From the NCBI RefSeq assembly GCF_002954685.1, contig NZ_MSCN01000001.1, positions 1,021,600 through 1,085,599 of the forward strand: 64,000 nt of DNA. The letters run 5' to 3'. The translations under genes were made by a program, and so were the position numbers. The stretch comes from Polaribacter porphyrae. GTDB taxonomy: Bacteria > Bacteroidota > Bacteroidia > Flavobacteriales > Flavobacteriaceae. Each line of letters opens with the position of its first letter. The first letter of the stretch is position 1. The notes below the pieces were generated by a model. That model did no database searches. It was not told where the DNA came from and saw nothing but the letters and a program-made list of their open reading frames with translations. Positions 8,790-18,046 of this stretch are shown here, one piece after another.

Positions 8790-9325
8790 AGACTTTTTGT
8801 AAGAAAATAATTCTTCAACTCTATTTCCTCTTTAGGATTTTTTAAAATCATCCATTCTTTGTGTGAAAAGTCATTTTCTTTCCAATCCTTCATTCTTCTT
8901 TTTCTGTGCCAATAGGTTTTTAAAATCCAAAGAAAAAGACTTTCTTTTGAAAATGTTTTACTTAAAGTTTCATAATTTTCTCCACAGCATTTTTCTTTCA
9001 AAACAATTCTTCTATACGTTCTTATAAAATAGCGTCTCAAAATTAAACTTAAAGGGTAATCTAACCAAACAATTAAAGTTGCCTCTTGCCAAATAGTATC
9101 TTTTAATAAAGATTGATAGCTACCTGAAACAATCCATTCTTTGTGTTTTTCAGTTTCAGCAATTACATCTTTTACAAAAACAGCTTTCTCTTTTTCAATC
9201 CAATTTGGTAAAAAATGAAAATCATCTAAATCTATTTGAGAAATATTAAATTCTTTAGCTAGTTTTTTACCTAAAGTTGTTTTTCCAGTGCAAGTTGTTC
9301 CTGTGATGATTATTTTTCTATCCAT
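8786..9325 (-). CDS. P-loop nucleoside/shikimate-kinase-like ATPase (FlaR/AAA_17 type)
   Basis: A 179-residue cytoplasmic protein with a Walker A motif GTTCTGKT at residues 9-16, followed by LAKEF and a DLDDFHFLP segment, the arrangement of small adenylate-kinase-like proteins often annotated as topology modulation protein or AAA family ATPase. LIVWLDYPLSLILRRY fits Walker B and the following helix, and the R-rich segment RTYRRI may form the lid. No substrate can be named. It is convergent with the LytTR regulator, overlapping by 4 bases, and has no obvious operon partner. Confidence 0.8.
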   Translation of the reverse strand: MDRKIIITGTTCTGKTTLGKKLAKEFNISQIDLDDFHFLPNWIEKEKAVFVKDVIAETEKHKEWIVSGSYQSLLKDTIWQEATLIVWLDYPLSLILRRYFIRTYRRIVLKEKCCGENYETLSKTFSKESLFLWILKTYWHRKRRMKDWKENDFSHKEWMILKNPKEEIELKNYFLTKSL

Positions 9326-9395
9326 AAGAATAATTTTTACACGGATTTCACAGATTTTGACAAATAAAAAATTAAACCATAAACTTGCTCAATTT

Positions 9396-9430
9396 TCCCC
9401 TTTGGGGAAATGTCTGAAAGACAAAGGGGA
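9396..9430. repeat. CCCCTTTG palindromic intergenic element
   Basis: TCCCCTTTG at 9396-9404 pairs with CAAAGGGGA at 9422-9430, and a nested TTCCCC-TTT-GGGGAA palindrome lies at the left end. The 17-base loop contains TCTGAAAGA. GC-rich stems of this kind recur between flavobacterial genes, from memory of such genomes. It ends three bases short of the stop of the metalloprotease gene and could act as its terminator, since the minus-strand transcript reads into it. Confidence 0.6.
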
Positions 9431-9433
9431 TTT

Positions 9434-11851
9434 TTAGTTCCCAATTGGAGAACCATCTGGAATTTTTGGTGCTCTTGATTTTTTAAACGATGTTGGATTC
9501 TTTAAAAATCCATCAATCATTTTAATCATAGCTGCATCATATATTTTTTGTGTGTTTTCAGATTTTTTGTTTTTTAATATTGATTTAATTTCATCCAACT
9601 TAAAAATCACAATTGCATTTACTTGTTTGTATTGGTTTTTATAGGTTGATAAGTAAAACAACTGCTCTAAAACTTTTACATTAATCACATTTTGTAATTC
9701 TTGATGATAGCTGTCTTTATGATTTTTCTTAATGGTTTTTACAATCAATTCATCAATCAACTCTTCTAATCCCAACTGTTTTTTATTTAAACTTTTATGA
9801 GCAATTAATCTTGACATTCTTTGTGGGTTCAATAATAAATTCAAGGTCATTTCAGAAGCAGTTTCTACCGCAGAAAAAGCATCAAAAGCCACACCAAGTT
9901 TACTTTTAAAAGATTCACGAGTTCTTCCATAACCAATGGCTCTTGGAGGAAAAAGTGCTAATTTTTCTTTGGGAATTGCTATTTCATTAACATTTATTGT
10001 TCTTAAAATAGCTTGCAAAGCAATACGTTCTGTAGTGCCAGAAATTGGTTTTACTACAGTTTGGTTACCTCCTTTTACTGCATAACTATACTCTAAACCT
10101 CCAATTAATTTCGCAGTTGCTTCTGCTTGGAATCTATGGAAAAAATACAGTGGTACAAATACATCTTCTAACACAGAATAAGGTTCCCCTGTTTTAATAT
10201 TATCCGTAGAAAAATTTGCTATAGCTTTTTTTCTAATTTTTAAAACGTTATACAATTCATCGTGAATATTACCTCCATTATCCCATAAATGTGCTGTTGC
10301 ACTTGCACTTCCTTGTGGTCTTGCATCAGAATCTGACAAATATTTTAATCCACTTGCATAAGCATCTTCTAAAATCTTATTTAAAGCTTCATTTTCATTG
10401 ATTTCTTCAGGAAAATCTTGATATGAATAAGCCACAGTTACTTTATCCCAGGCACCTATTTTATCATCATAAGCATTAGAAAAATCTATTTTACCATCTT
10501 TTAAAGTAAATTTTGGGTGTGGATAATCCATCACAGAAGTCCTTCCATTCGTGCTTGCTGCAAAATTGTGAGAAAAACCTAAAGTATGCCCAATTTCGTG
10601 AGCAGATAATTGACGGATTCTTGCAATTGCCATTTGTATCGCGAAATTATCATCAACTGTATCATTTTTATAAGGTGCTTGCAAAGCTTGAGCAATTAAA
10701 TAATCTTGACGAATTCGTAAACTCCCTAAACTTACGTGACCTTTTATAATCTCTCCTGTTCTTGGGTCAGAAATATTTGCTCCATAACTCCAACCTCTTG
10801 TAGATCTGTGTACCCATTGTACAACATTGTAACGTAAATCTAACATATCTGCACCTTCAGGTAACATTTTAAATTGAAAAGCGTCTTTATAACCAGCAGC
10901 TTCAAAAGCTTGGTTCCACCAACGCCCACCATCTAATAAAGCACTTCTTACAGGTTCTGGAGTTCCTCTGTCTAAATAGTAAATAATAGGTTCTACAGCT
11001 TCTGATATTTTTGCATTTGGATTTTTCTTTTCCAAACGATGTCTGTAAATAAATCGTTTTGTCAAAGATTCATTTACAGGTGTAGAGTAATCTTGATAAC
11101 TCATTTGCCAAGAACCAGAACGTGGATCGTATTTTCTTGGTTTGTAATTATTATCTGGCAACTCTACAAAAGAATGATGCTGATTAACTGTTACTGCACT
11201 TGCATCTGGAGTTACACTTCTAATATTATATCCTTTTGGAGTTCCTTTAAACGTAAGCATTATATCAAATTCCACATTTTTTGGAAATGCTTTGGTTCTA
11301 TCTAAATTAAAGGCACTTCTACTTTTATCTAAACTGTAATTTCCTTCCTTACTTCTTGCTAATCTTGATGCAACTCCATGTGCATCTCTCATAAAAAACG
11401 AGGTTGCATCAACCAAATATTTTCTTTTTTTTTCTTTATTGATGATAAAGCCGTGTAAAACCGATTTTGCAAATGCTTCTTTTACAGAGTTTTTTTCTTC
11501 TTCATTTTTGGTAATTGCTCTAAAATCTTGATTGGGTTGCACTAACAATAATTTGTTTCCTGCTTTTTTAAAGTGTACTACTACTCCACCTCCTAATTGC
11601 CCTCTGTCTAAACCAATATCATTAGAACCTATCCCTTCAGAAAGCGAACGCACATAAAGAAATTCTGTGTCAAGTTTATCTATTTGAAGGTAAATTTTAT
11701 CTTGATTTTCATCATAATAAAACGTAAAATATCCTTCATATTTTGTAATTCCTTTTTGAAGGTTTTTCCCAGATTTTTCAGTAAAAAATTGAGAAAAACC
11801 CTTGAACGAAATTGAAATAAAAAATAAAATTAGTGGTAATTTTTTCATCAT
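9434..11851 (-). CDS. Exported zinc metalloprotease of the metzincin type (DUF5117/DUF5118/DUF4953)
   Basis: An 805-residue exported protein. A signal peptide (MMKKLPLILFFISISFKGFSQ) leads into an N-terminal region corresponding to DUF5118/DUF5117 (EGYFTFYYDENQDKIYLQID onward). The catalytic motif HEIGHTLGFSHN near residue 418 supplies three zinc histidines (HExxHxxGxxH), and a Met-turn candidate (SVMDYPHP) lies 13 residues further. The rest is the C-terminal DUF4953 part. It probably acts in the periplasm or outside the cell on unknown proteins. The frame extends 34 codons further upstream, but those residues are not signal-like and would overlap prfB, so the tandem ATG at 11849-11851 is taken as the start. 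It is divergent from prfB. Confidence 0.88.
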   Translation of the reverse strand: MMKKLPLILFFISISFKGFSQFFTEKSGKNLQKGITKYEGYFTFYYDENQDKIYLQIDKLDTEFLYVRSLSEGIGSNDIGLDRGQLGGGVVVHFKKAGNKLLLVQPNQDFRAITKNEEEKNSVKEAFAKSVLHGFIINKEKKRKYLVDATSFFMRDAHGVASRLARSKEGNYSLDKSRSAFNLDRTKAFPKNVEFDIMLTFKGTPKGYNIRSVTPDASAVTVNQHHSFVELPDNNYKPRKYDPRSGSWQMSYQDYSTPVNESLTKRFIYRHRLEKKNPNAKISEAVEPIIYYLDRGTPEPVRSALLDGGRWWNQAFEAAGYKDAFQFKMLPEGADMLDLRYNVVQWVHRSTRGWSYGANISDPRTGEIIKGHVSLGSLRIRQDYLIAQALQAPYKNDTVDDNFAIQMAIARIRQLSAHEIGHTLGFSHNFAASTNGRTSVMDYPHPKFTLKDGKIDFSNAYDDKIGAWDKVTVAYSYQDFPEEINENEALNKILEDAYASGLKYLSDSDARPQGSASATAHLWDNGGNIHDELYNVLKIRKKAIANFSTDNIKTGEPYSVLEDVFVPLYFFHRFQAEATAKLIGGLEYSYAVKGGNQTVVKPISGTTERIALQAILRTINVNEIAIPKEKLALFPPRAIGYGRTRESFKSKLGVAFDAFSAVETASEMTLNLLLNPQRMSRLIAHKSLNKKQLGLEELIDELIVKTIKKNHKDSYHQELQNVINVKVLEQLFYLSTYKNQYKQVNAIVIFKLDEIKSILKNKKSENTQKIYDAAMIKMIDGFLKNPTSFKKSRAPKIPDGSPIGN

Positions 11852-11898
11852 TAAAATATTTTCTATAAATCTATGAAATAATGGATTGGTTTTAAAAC

Positions 11899-11927
11899 TT
11901 GAAATCCTAAAAAATAATTTATTTTTG
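11899..11927 (+). promoter_or_regulatory. prfB promoter, TTG-N18-TATTTTTG
   Basis: TTG at 11899-11901 and TATTTTTG at 11920-11927 are separated by 18 bases, an exact fit to the Bacteroidota consensus. Transcription would begin 5-8 bases past the box, almost at the ATG of prfB at 11936. Confidence 0.7.
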
Positions 11928-11935
11928 TGACGCTT

Positions 11936-13030
11936 ATGATTACACAAGATCAACTTAAAGATATTACTACAAGAATTGAGAAATTAAAATCTTATTTAGA
12001 GATTGATAAAAAACTCATAGAAATAGCCAATGAAGAAGAAAAAACTGCAAATCCTGATTTTTGGAATGATCCAAAAGCAGCTGAAATTGTAATGAAAGAA
12101 TTGCGTTTCAAAAAAAAATGGGTTGAAGATTATAACAAAGCTATCACATTAAATGAAGATGTAAATGTTTTGTATGAATTTTATAAAGAAGGTGAGGTTG
12201 AAGAATCTGAAATTACAACACAATTTGAGAATTTAAGCAGTTTTATAGAAGATATCGAATTCAAAAATATGCTTTCTGATGAAGGTGATTCTTTGTCTGC
12301 TACCATTCAAATTACTGCTGGTGCAGGAGGAACAGAAAGTTGTGATTGGGCAGAAATGTTGTTTAGAATGTACACAATGTGGTCTGATAAGCAAGGGTTT
12401 AAATTAAAAACACTCAACTATCAAGCTGGAGATTCTGCTGGGATTAAAACAGTTACTGTAGAAGTTACTGGAGATTACGCTTTTGGTTGGCTAAAAGGCG
12501 AAAATGGAGTACATAGATTGGTCAGAATTTCTCCTTTTGATAGCAATGCAAAACGCCATACAAGTTTTGCTTCTGTATATGTATATCCTGTTGCTGATGA
12601 ATCTATTGAAATTGAAATTAATCCTTCAGATATAGAAATTACTACTGCACGTTCCAGTGGTGCTGGAGGTCAGAATGTGAATAAAGTAGAAACTAAAGTT
12701 CAATTGACGCACAAACCCACAGGTATTCAAATTCAATGCTCAAATTCACGCTCTCAACACGATAATAGAGCAACAGCAATGCAGATGTTAAAATCTCAAT
12801 TGTATGAAATTGAGTTACAAAAACAACAAGCTGCAAGAGATGATATTGAAGCCAACAAAATGAAGAACGAATGGGGAAGTCAGATAAGAAACTATGTAAT
12901 GCATCCTTATAAATTGGTTAAAGATGTAAGAACTGCTCATGAAACAGGTAATGTAGATGCTGTTTTGGATGGCAATATTCAACCATTTTTAAAAGCGTAT
13001 TTGATGTTGAATGGACAAAAGAGTAGTTAG
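11936..13030 (+). CDS. prfB: Peptide chain release factor 2
   Basis: A 364-residue release factor that ends translation at UGA and UAA. The tripeptide anticodon SPF is at residues 199-201 and the catalytic GGQ at 244-246 ([15 protein letters not shown]). The N-terminal helical domain reads straight through the place where most bacteria carry an in-frame UGA and +1 frameshift ([10 protein letters not shown], residues 18-27); no UGA or frame change is present here. The ATG at 11936 gives the standard N-terminus, while a GTG 9 bases upstream lies at the end of the -7 box and is unlikely. The stop codon TAG abuts a long heptamer array that separates it from the arsenate-reductase-like gene. Confidence 0.96.
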   Translation: MITQDQLKDITTRIEKLKSYLEIDKKLIEIANEEEKTANPDFWNDPKAAEIVMKELRFKKKWVEDYNKAITLNEDVNVLYEFYKEGEVEESEITTQFENLSSFIEDIEFKNMLSDEGDSLSATIQITAGAGGTESCDWAEMLFRMYTMWSDKQGFKLKTLNYQAGDSAGIKTVTVEVTGDYAFGWLKGENGVHRLVRISPFDSNAKRHTSFASVYVYPVADESIEIEINPSDIEITTARSSGAGGQNVNKVETKVQLTHKPTGIQIQCSNSRSQHDNRATAMQMLKSQLYEIELQKQQAARDDIEANKMKNEWGSQIRNYVMHPYKLVKDVRTAHETGNVDAVLDGNIQPFLKAYLMLNGQKSS

Positions 13031-13134
13031 TATTCAGTATTCAGTATTCAGTATTCAGTATTCAGTATTCAGTATTCAGTATTCAGTATTCAGTATTCAG
13101 TATTCAGTATTCAGTATTCAGTATTCAGTATTCA
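13031..13134. repeat. Perfect heptamer tandem array, TATTCAG x 14.9
   Basis: Fourteen identical copies of TATTCAG plus six bases of a fifteenth begin directly after the prfB stop codon. There are no sequence differences between copies, which suggests recent expansion or ongoing slippage. The array is non-coding, so length changes would alter spacing and not a reading frame. Confidence 0.97.
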
Positions 13135-13142
13135 AAAATGAA

Positions 13143-13179
13143 AAACTTTGAAACTTTGAAACTTTGAAACTTTGAAACT
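13143..13179. repeat. Octamer tandem array, AAACTTTG x 4.6
   Basis: Four perfect copies of AAACTTTG and a partial AAACT follow 8 bases after the heptamer array and end 7 bases before the ATG at 13187. Each unit contains AnnTTTG, close to the Bacteroidota -7 box, and ends in TTG, so the array could act as a set of weak promoter elements. That is inference. Confidence 0.9.
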
Positions 13180-13186
13180 AAAAAAA

Positions 13187-13528
13187 ATGATAAAAATATA
13201 CCACAATCCAAGATGCAGAAAATCTAGAGAAGGTTTAGCTATTTTAGAAGAATCAGGGAGAAAATACGAAGTTGTTAAATACTTGGAAACTGTTCCTTCA
13301 TCAGAAGAATTATCTGTAATAATAAAAAAACTAGGCATTTCTCCTATTCAATTGGTTAGAAAAAACGAAAAAATTTGGAAAGAAAATTACAAAGGAAAAG
13401 AGTTATCAGATAATGAAATCATAAAAGCGATGATAGAAAATCCAAAATTAATTGAAAGACCAATTGTTATCAATAACAATAAAGCTGTTATTGGTAGACC
13501 TCCTGAAAGTATTTTAGAAATCATCTAA
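13187..13528 (+). CDS. arsC: ArsC/YffB-family glutaredoxin-like reductase (arsenate reductase family)
   Basis: A 113-residue protein with a thioredoxin-like fold. It carries the nucleophilic C10 (YHNPRCRKSREG) and three arginines, R58 (QLVRKN), R91 (ERPIV) and R104 (VIGRP), corresponding to Cys12, Arg60, Arg94 and Arg107 of E. coli ArsC, so glutaredoxin-linked arsenate reduction is plausible. No ars operon genes are nearby, which leaves a general redox role open. The ATG at 13187 is preferred; a TTG at 13172 would start inside the octamer array. No separate promoter is visible outside the two tandem arrays. Confidence 0.85.
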   Translation: MIKIYHNPRCRKSREGLAILEESGRKYEVVKYLETVPSSEELSVIIKKLGISPIQLVRKNEKIWKENYKGKELSDNEIIKAMIENPKLIERPIVINNNKAVIGRPPESILEII

Positions 13529-13621
13529 ATAGCCTTTTTCATTTTTGTTTAACTTTTTTTTAACTAGAACAGAATAAACTTAAAGAGAACTTTGCAGTCT
13601 TAAACTAAAAACCAACTAGTT

Positions 13622-16105
13622 TTGACAAAAAAATTCTTGATTGTTCTCTTTTGTTTATGTTCAGCTACAAGTTTACTTTCACAAAAAAACAAACCTACAT
13701 CTATAAAAATTACTGGAAAAGTTATTGATAAAACTACACAACAGCCTTTAGAATATGCTACTGTGGTTCTAAAAAATTTAAAAACAAAAACAATTTCAGG
13801 AGGTATAACAGATGCTAAAGGATTTTTTGATATAAAAACTCCACAAGGAACTTATGATATCAGTTTTGAATTTATTTCATTCAAATCTAAAAAATTACCT
13901 AACCAAGTATTATCCGTAAATAAAAACTTTGGTACAATAATTCTTCAGGAAGATTTAAAATCTTTAGATGAAGTTGTCATCATAGCAGAAAAAACTACAG
14001 TAGATATTAGGCTAGATAAAAAAGTATTTAATATTGGTAAAGATTTATCAATAAGAGGTGGAAATGCAAGTGATGTTTTAGGAAACGTGCCATCAGTTCA
14101 AGTTGATGTTGAAGGCAATGTAAGTTTAAGAGGTAATGAAAACGTTACCATTTTAATTGACGGTAGACCAAGTGCTTTAGTAGGCTTAAATGGTGCAGAT
14201 GCCCTTCGTCAAATACCAGCAGAAGCTATAGAAAAAGTAGAAGTAATAACATCACCCTCTGCAAGATATGATGCTGAAGGTACAGCTGGAATTTTAAATA
14301 TTATTTTAAGGAAAAATAAACTTACTGGTTTTAATGGTTCATTACAATTTGATGTTGGCTACCCAGAAAGATATGGTGCAGCATTTAATGCAAACTGGAG
14401 AACAGAAAAATGGAATTTATTTACAAATACTGGCTTTAGATACAGAGCTGTACCAGGAAATTCTTTTATTGATAGAAAAAACCTTATTTCTGGAACTGAG
14501 AACGCAAGAATTATAGAAAAAAGAAATTTTGGCAGATTAGGTAGAAATTTATTTACAAGTTTTGGAGCTGAATATTATATAAATGATAATTCAAGTGTTG
14601 TAGGTAATATCGTTTATAATATTGGTAATGATGATGATGTAAATACAAATAATATTGAACGTTTCGACTCTTCTGGGATTTTACAAAATCCTTCTTTTAG
14701 AACTGAAAATGAAGCTGAAGATGAGAAACGAATACAATACACACTAGACTATGTAAATAAATTTGATGATAAAGGAAAAAAATTAACAATTAATCTACAA
14801 TATTCAACAGAGGTAGAAGATATTTTGAATAACATTAATGAGTTCAATACGCAAACAAATAATCTTAATGATTTAGAAAAAGTAATTGAAGATCAAGATG
14901 AAAACCGTTTTCTATTACAAGCAGATTATATACATTCTGTAGGTGAAAATATACAATATGAAGCTGGTTATAGAGGTAATTATAGAGATATATTTAACAG
15001 TTTTTTTTTAGAGGAAGCTATAAATAAAGATGCAAATGGTAATGATATACCAATTACTTTAAATACGCCTTTAGTTCCAGACAATAATCTTAACAACTCA
15101 TTCAACTATAAAGAATTTGTTAATGCTGCTTATTTTCAATATGGACAAAAATTTGATAAAATTTCCCTGTTAGCAGGCTTACGATATGAATATACATCAA
15201 TAGAAATCGAACAACAAACCTCAACCTCTTTAGATAAAAAAAGTTATGGAAACTTTTTCCCTACATTAAATATAGGTTACGAATTTAGAGATGGAGAAAA
15301 TATTACTTTAGGATACAATAGAAGAATAAGAAGACCTAGAGGTCGTTTTCTAAACCCTTTTCCTAGCAGATCTAGTGAAAGTAATATTTTTAGTGGTAAT
15401 GTAGATTTAAATCCTGTTTTTACAGATGCTTTAGATATAGGATATTTAAGACGTTGGGAAAAATTTACATTGAGTACATCTATGTACTACAACAGAAGTA
15501 ATGATAATTGGGAATTTATTCAAGAAAATACAGGAGATGTAACAGACAATAATGATCCTGTTTTACGAAGATTTCCAGTAAACTTATCTTTAGAACAAAG
15601 ATTAGGCTTTGAATTTACTTTAAATTATAGACCTTTTAAAGCATGGAATATCAATAGTGATTTTAATTTATTTCATGTAACTACAGATGGAGATTACACA
15701 AATCCTACTTCTGGTAAATTCACAGATTTTAGTTTTGAAAATACCGCTTTTTTTATCAGATTAAATCAAAAAATAACGCTTCCGTCGAAAATTGATTTAC
15801 AAATCAATTCTAATTATAGAGGTGCATCTCAAGCAGCTCAAACTTCTAATAAAGGTATTTTTAGTATGAACATTGCAGCTAGTAAAGATATTTTTAATGA
15901 AAAAGCATCAATTAGTTTAAATGTTAGTGATGTTTTTAATAGTAGAAAAAGAATGTCGACTCTATTTATACCAGGCGAAACAGATCAATATAGTGAGTTT
16001 CAATGGAGAGAACGTCAAATACGATTAAGTTTTGTATATCGTTTCAATCAGAAAAAGAAAAAGATTAGACAAGAGAGAGATGATGATGGTGGAGGAGAGT
16101 TTTAA
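13622..16105 (+). CDS. TonB-dependent outer-membrane receptor with carboxypeptidase-regulatory N-domain
   Basis: An 827-residue receptor. A signal peptide (about 1-20, ending SLLSQ) is followed by a CarboxypepD_reg-like domain near 28-110 (ITGKVIDKTTQQPLEYATVVL). The plug domain covers about 130-225 (SDVLGNVPSVQVDVEGNVSL, GRPSALVG), and a large beta-barrel of the OMP_b-brl_3 type fills the rest. Start: no ATG precedes the signal peptide, and TTG at 13622 gives MTKKFLIVLFCLC. It should import an unknown ligand across the outer membrane using TonB energy. It stands alone, with a strong terminator downstream and no SusD or lipoprotein partner. The C-terminus has a basic and acidic tail (KKKKIRQERDDDGGGEF) past the last barrel strand. 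Confidence 0.9.
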   Translation: MTKKFLIVLFCLCSATSLLSQKNKPTSIKITGKVIDKTTQQPLEYATVVLKNLKTKTISGGITDAKGFFDIKTPQGTYDISFEFISFKSKKLPNQVLSVNKNFGTIILQEDLKSLDEVVIIAEKTTVDIRLDKKVFNIGKDLSIRGGNASDVLGNVPSVQVDVEGNVSLRGNENVTILIDGRPSALVGLNGADALRQIPAEAIEKVEVITSPSARYDAEGTAGILNIILRKNKLTGFNGSLQFDVGYPERYGAAFNANWRTEKWNLFTNTGFRYRAVPGNSFIDRKNLISGTENARIIEKRNFGRLGRNLFTSFGAEYYINDNSSVVGNIVYNIGNDDDVNTNNIERFDSSGILQNPSFRTENEAEDEKRIQYTLDYVNKFDDKGKKLTINLQYSTEVEDILNNINEFNTQTNNLNDLEKVIEDQDENRFLLQADYIHSVGENIQYEAGYRGNYRDIFNSFFLEEAINKDANGNDIPITLNTPLVPDNNLNNSFNYKEFVNAAYFQYGQKFDKISLLAGLRYEYTSIEIEQQTSTSLDKKSYGNFFPTLNIGYEFRDGENITLGYNRRIRRPRGRFLNPFPSRSSESNIFSGNVDLNPVFTDALDIGYLRRWEKFTLSTSMYYNRSNDNWEFIQENTGDVTDNNDPVLRRFPVNLSLEQRLGFEFTLNYRPFKAWNINSDFNLFHVTTDGDYTNPTSGKFTDFSFENTAFFIRLNQKITLPSKIDLQINSNYRGASQAAQTSNKGIFSMNIAASKDIFNEKASISLNVSDVFNSRKRMSTLFIPGETDQYSEFQWRERQIRLSFVYRFNQKKKKIRQERDDDGGGEF

Positions 16106-16124
16106 CTTACTCATTATAGCACAA

Positions 16125-16156
16125 AAAAACTCGTTCAATATTTTGAACGAGTTTTT
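16125..16156. terminator. Bidirectional terminator between the TonB receptor and the small membrane protein
   Basis: AAAAACTCGTTCAA at 16125-16138 pairs perfectly over 14 bases with TTGAACGAGTTTTT at 16143-16156 across a four-base loop. It is flanked by A and T runs, so it can serve both convergent genes. Confidence 0.9.
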
Positions 16157-16177
16157 ATTTTATGTGAACTGCTAGAA

Positions 16178-16351
16178 TTATTTTCCTTCAGCAGCTTTTT
16201 TAGCTTCTCTTTTTAATTTAAAATTCTCCCAAATTGTACCTCCAATCCAATAAGGAACAACAAACGTTAGTAAAAAAATTAACAACCAAAAACCAGCTGT
16301 AAAAATGAACATGAATAAAACTAATCCTGAAAATTCTGAAAAATCTAACAT
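16178..16351 (-). CDS. Small membrane protein, 57 residues, unknown function
   Basis: The protein opens MLDFSEFSGLVLFMF, has one long hydrophobic region (about residues 8-35), then VPYWIGGTIWENFKLKREAKKAAEGK, a positively charged tail. The frame extends 36 codons upstream without signal-like sequence, so the ATG at 16351 is taken. It is single-copy between a terminator and the fumC start, on the opposite strand to both neighbours. Short helix-plus-basic-tail proteins like this are common and uncharacterised in flavobacteria. Confidence 0.7.
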   Translation of the reverse strand: MLDFSEFSGLVLFMFIFTAGFWLLIFLLTFVVPYWIGGTIWENFKLKREAKKAAEGK

Positions 16352-16507
16352 TATTGGGTCTTTAAATTTAATTGATACAAAATTAGATAAATAATTTAAA
16401 AATTCATAATTAAACAGCAAAGTTTTTAACAGCATTTTCAACATTAAAATTGCAAGCATTTCAAGCTATATTTTGTAAATTTACATAACTTTAAATACAT
16501 CAAGAAA

Positions 16508-17908
16508 ATGACAAAATATAGAGTTGAAAAAGACACAATGGGTAAGGTAAATGTACCTGCAGATAAATATTGGGGAGCACAGACTGAACGTTCTAGAAAT
16601 AATTTTAAAATAGGTCCTTCAGGTTCAATGCCTTTAGAAGTTGTGTATGGTTTTGCGTATTTGAAAAAAGCAGCAGCTTACACCAATTGTGAATTAGGTG
16701 TTTTAGCAACTGAAAAAAGAGATTTAATAGCACAAGTTTGTGATGAAATTTTAGAAGGTAAACACGATGACCAATTTCCGTTAGTAATTTGGCAAACAGG
16801 TTCTGGCACACAATCGAATATGAATGTGAACGAAGTAATTGCAAACAGAGCTCACGAAATTGCAGGAAAAGTAATTGGTAAGGGCGAAAAAACCATTCAA
16901 CCTAATGATGATGTTAACAAATCTCAATCTTCAAACGATACTTTTCCAACTGGTATGCATATTGCTTCCTACAAGAAAATTGTAGAAAATACAATTCCAG
17001 GAATTGAACAATTAAGAGATACTTTACTAGCAAAGTCAGAAGCTTTTAACGATGTTGTAAAAATTGGTAGAACACATTTAATGGATGCTACTCCCCTAAC
17101 CTTGGGTCAAGAATTTTCTGGTTATGTAGCTCAATTAAACTTCGGAATTAAAGCTTTAAAAAACACATTAGAACATTTATCACAATTAGCTTTAGGAGGT
17201 ACTGCAGTTGGAACAGGTTTAAACACACCTGCTGGTTATGATGTTTTAGTAGCAAAATACATTGCAGAATTTACAGGATTACCTTTTATAACTGCAGAAA
17301 ATAAATTTGAAGCTTTAGCTGCACATGATGCACTTGTTGAAACACATGGAGCTTTAAAACAGGTAGCAGTTTCTTTAAATAAAATTGCGAACGATATTCG
17401 TTTAATGGCCTCTGGACCTAGATCTGGTATTGGAGAAATCATTATCCCTGCAAATGAACCAGGTTCCTCTATAATGCCAGGAAAAGTAAATCCTACACAA
17501 TGTGAAGCAATGACTATGGTTTGTGCACAAGTTATGGGGAATGATGTTGCTGTAACTGTTGGTGGAACTCAAGGTCATTACGAGCTAAACGTTTTTAAAC
17601 CAATGATGGCTGCAAACGTATTACAATCTGCTCAATTAATTGGTGATGCCTGTAGATCTTTTGATGAAAATTGTGCTGCTGGTATTGAGCCAAATCACAC
17701 AAGAATTACTGAACTAGTTAATAACTCTTTAATGTTAGTAACTGCCTTAAATACTAAAATCGGCTATTACAAAGCTGCAGAAATTGCAAATACCGCTCAC
17801 GAAAATGGAACAACATTAAAAGCAGAAGCTATACGTTTAGGCTATGTTACTCCAGAAGAATATGATGAATGGGTAAAACCGGAAGATATGACTGGTAGTT
17901 TAAAATAA
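16508..17908 (+). CDS. fumC: Class II fumarate hydratase (fumarase C)
   Basis: A 466-residue homotetrameric enzyme of the TCA cycle that interconverts fumarate and L-malate without an iron-sulfur cluster. The N-terminus begins [14 protein letters not shown] with [15 protein letters not shown]. The conserved regions are [39 protein letters not shown] and the superfamily signature [17 protein letters not shown] with its catalytic serine loop. The ATG at 16508 gives the normal N-terminus and length. A terminator follows directly, so the gene appears monocistronic. Confidence 0.97.
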   Translation: MTKYRVEKDTMGKVNVPADKYWGAQTERSRNNFKIGPSGSMPLEVVYGFAYLKKAAAYTNCELGVLATEKRDLIAQVCDEILEGKHDDQFPLVIWQTGSGTQSNMNVNEVIANRAHEIAGKVIGKGEKTIQPNDDVNKSQSSNDTFPTGMHIASYKKIVENTIPGIEQLRDTLLAKSEAFNDVVKIGRTHLMDATPLTLGQEFSGYVAQLNFGIKALKNTLEHLSQLALGGTAVGTGLNTPAGYDVLVAKYIAEFTGLPFITAENKFEALAAHDALVETHGALKQVAVSLNKIANDIRLMASGPRSGIGEIIIPANEPGSSIMPGKVNPTQCEAMTMVCAQVMGNDVAVTVGGTQGHYELNVFKPMMAANVLQSAQLIGDACRSFDENCAAGIEPNHTRITELVNNSLMLVTALNTKIGYYKAAEIANTAHENGTTLKAEAIRLGYVTPEEYDEWVKPEDMTGSLK

Positions 17909-17915
17909 ATGAATT

Positions 17916-17951
17916 AAAACCTCGCAATTACTAAAATTAATGTGAGGTTTT
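17916..17951 (+). terminator. Terminator after fumC
   Basis: AAAACCTC at 17916-17923 pairs with GAGGTTTT at 17944-17951 and is followed by a T-rich run, 7 bases after the fumC stop. Confidence 0.75.
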
Positions 17952-18046
17952 ACTTTTCTAACCTTATTTTAAATATATTTTGTAGCTTTAGAACATTATA
18001 TTTTACATTAATTTGTAAATAATTATAACCCTAGTTTAAAATTAGA

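Noticed and set aside
9326-9433. Mobile element near the CCCC palindrome
   Set aside because: No transposase, no target-site duplication and no long inverted ends are seen; it is kept as a short repeat only.
11852-11953. Longer N-terminus of the metalloprotease, up to 11953
   Set aside because: The extra 34 codons are not signal-like and overlap the prfB promoter and start. A signal peptide begins at 11851.
11927-12010. Programmed frameshift in prfB
   Set aside because: One frame runs from the ATG to the end with no UGA, and the RF2 N-terminus is complete.
13031-13179. Tandem repeats as a CRISPR array
   Set aside because: Units are 7 and 8 bases with no spacers, and no cas genes are nearby.
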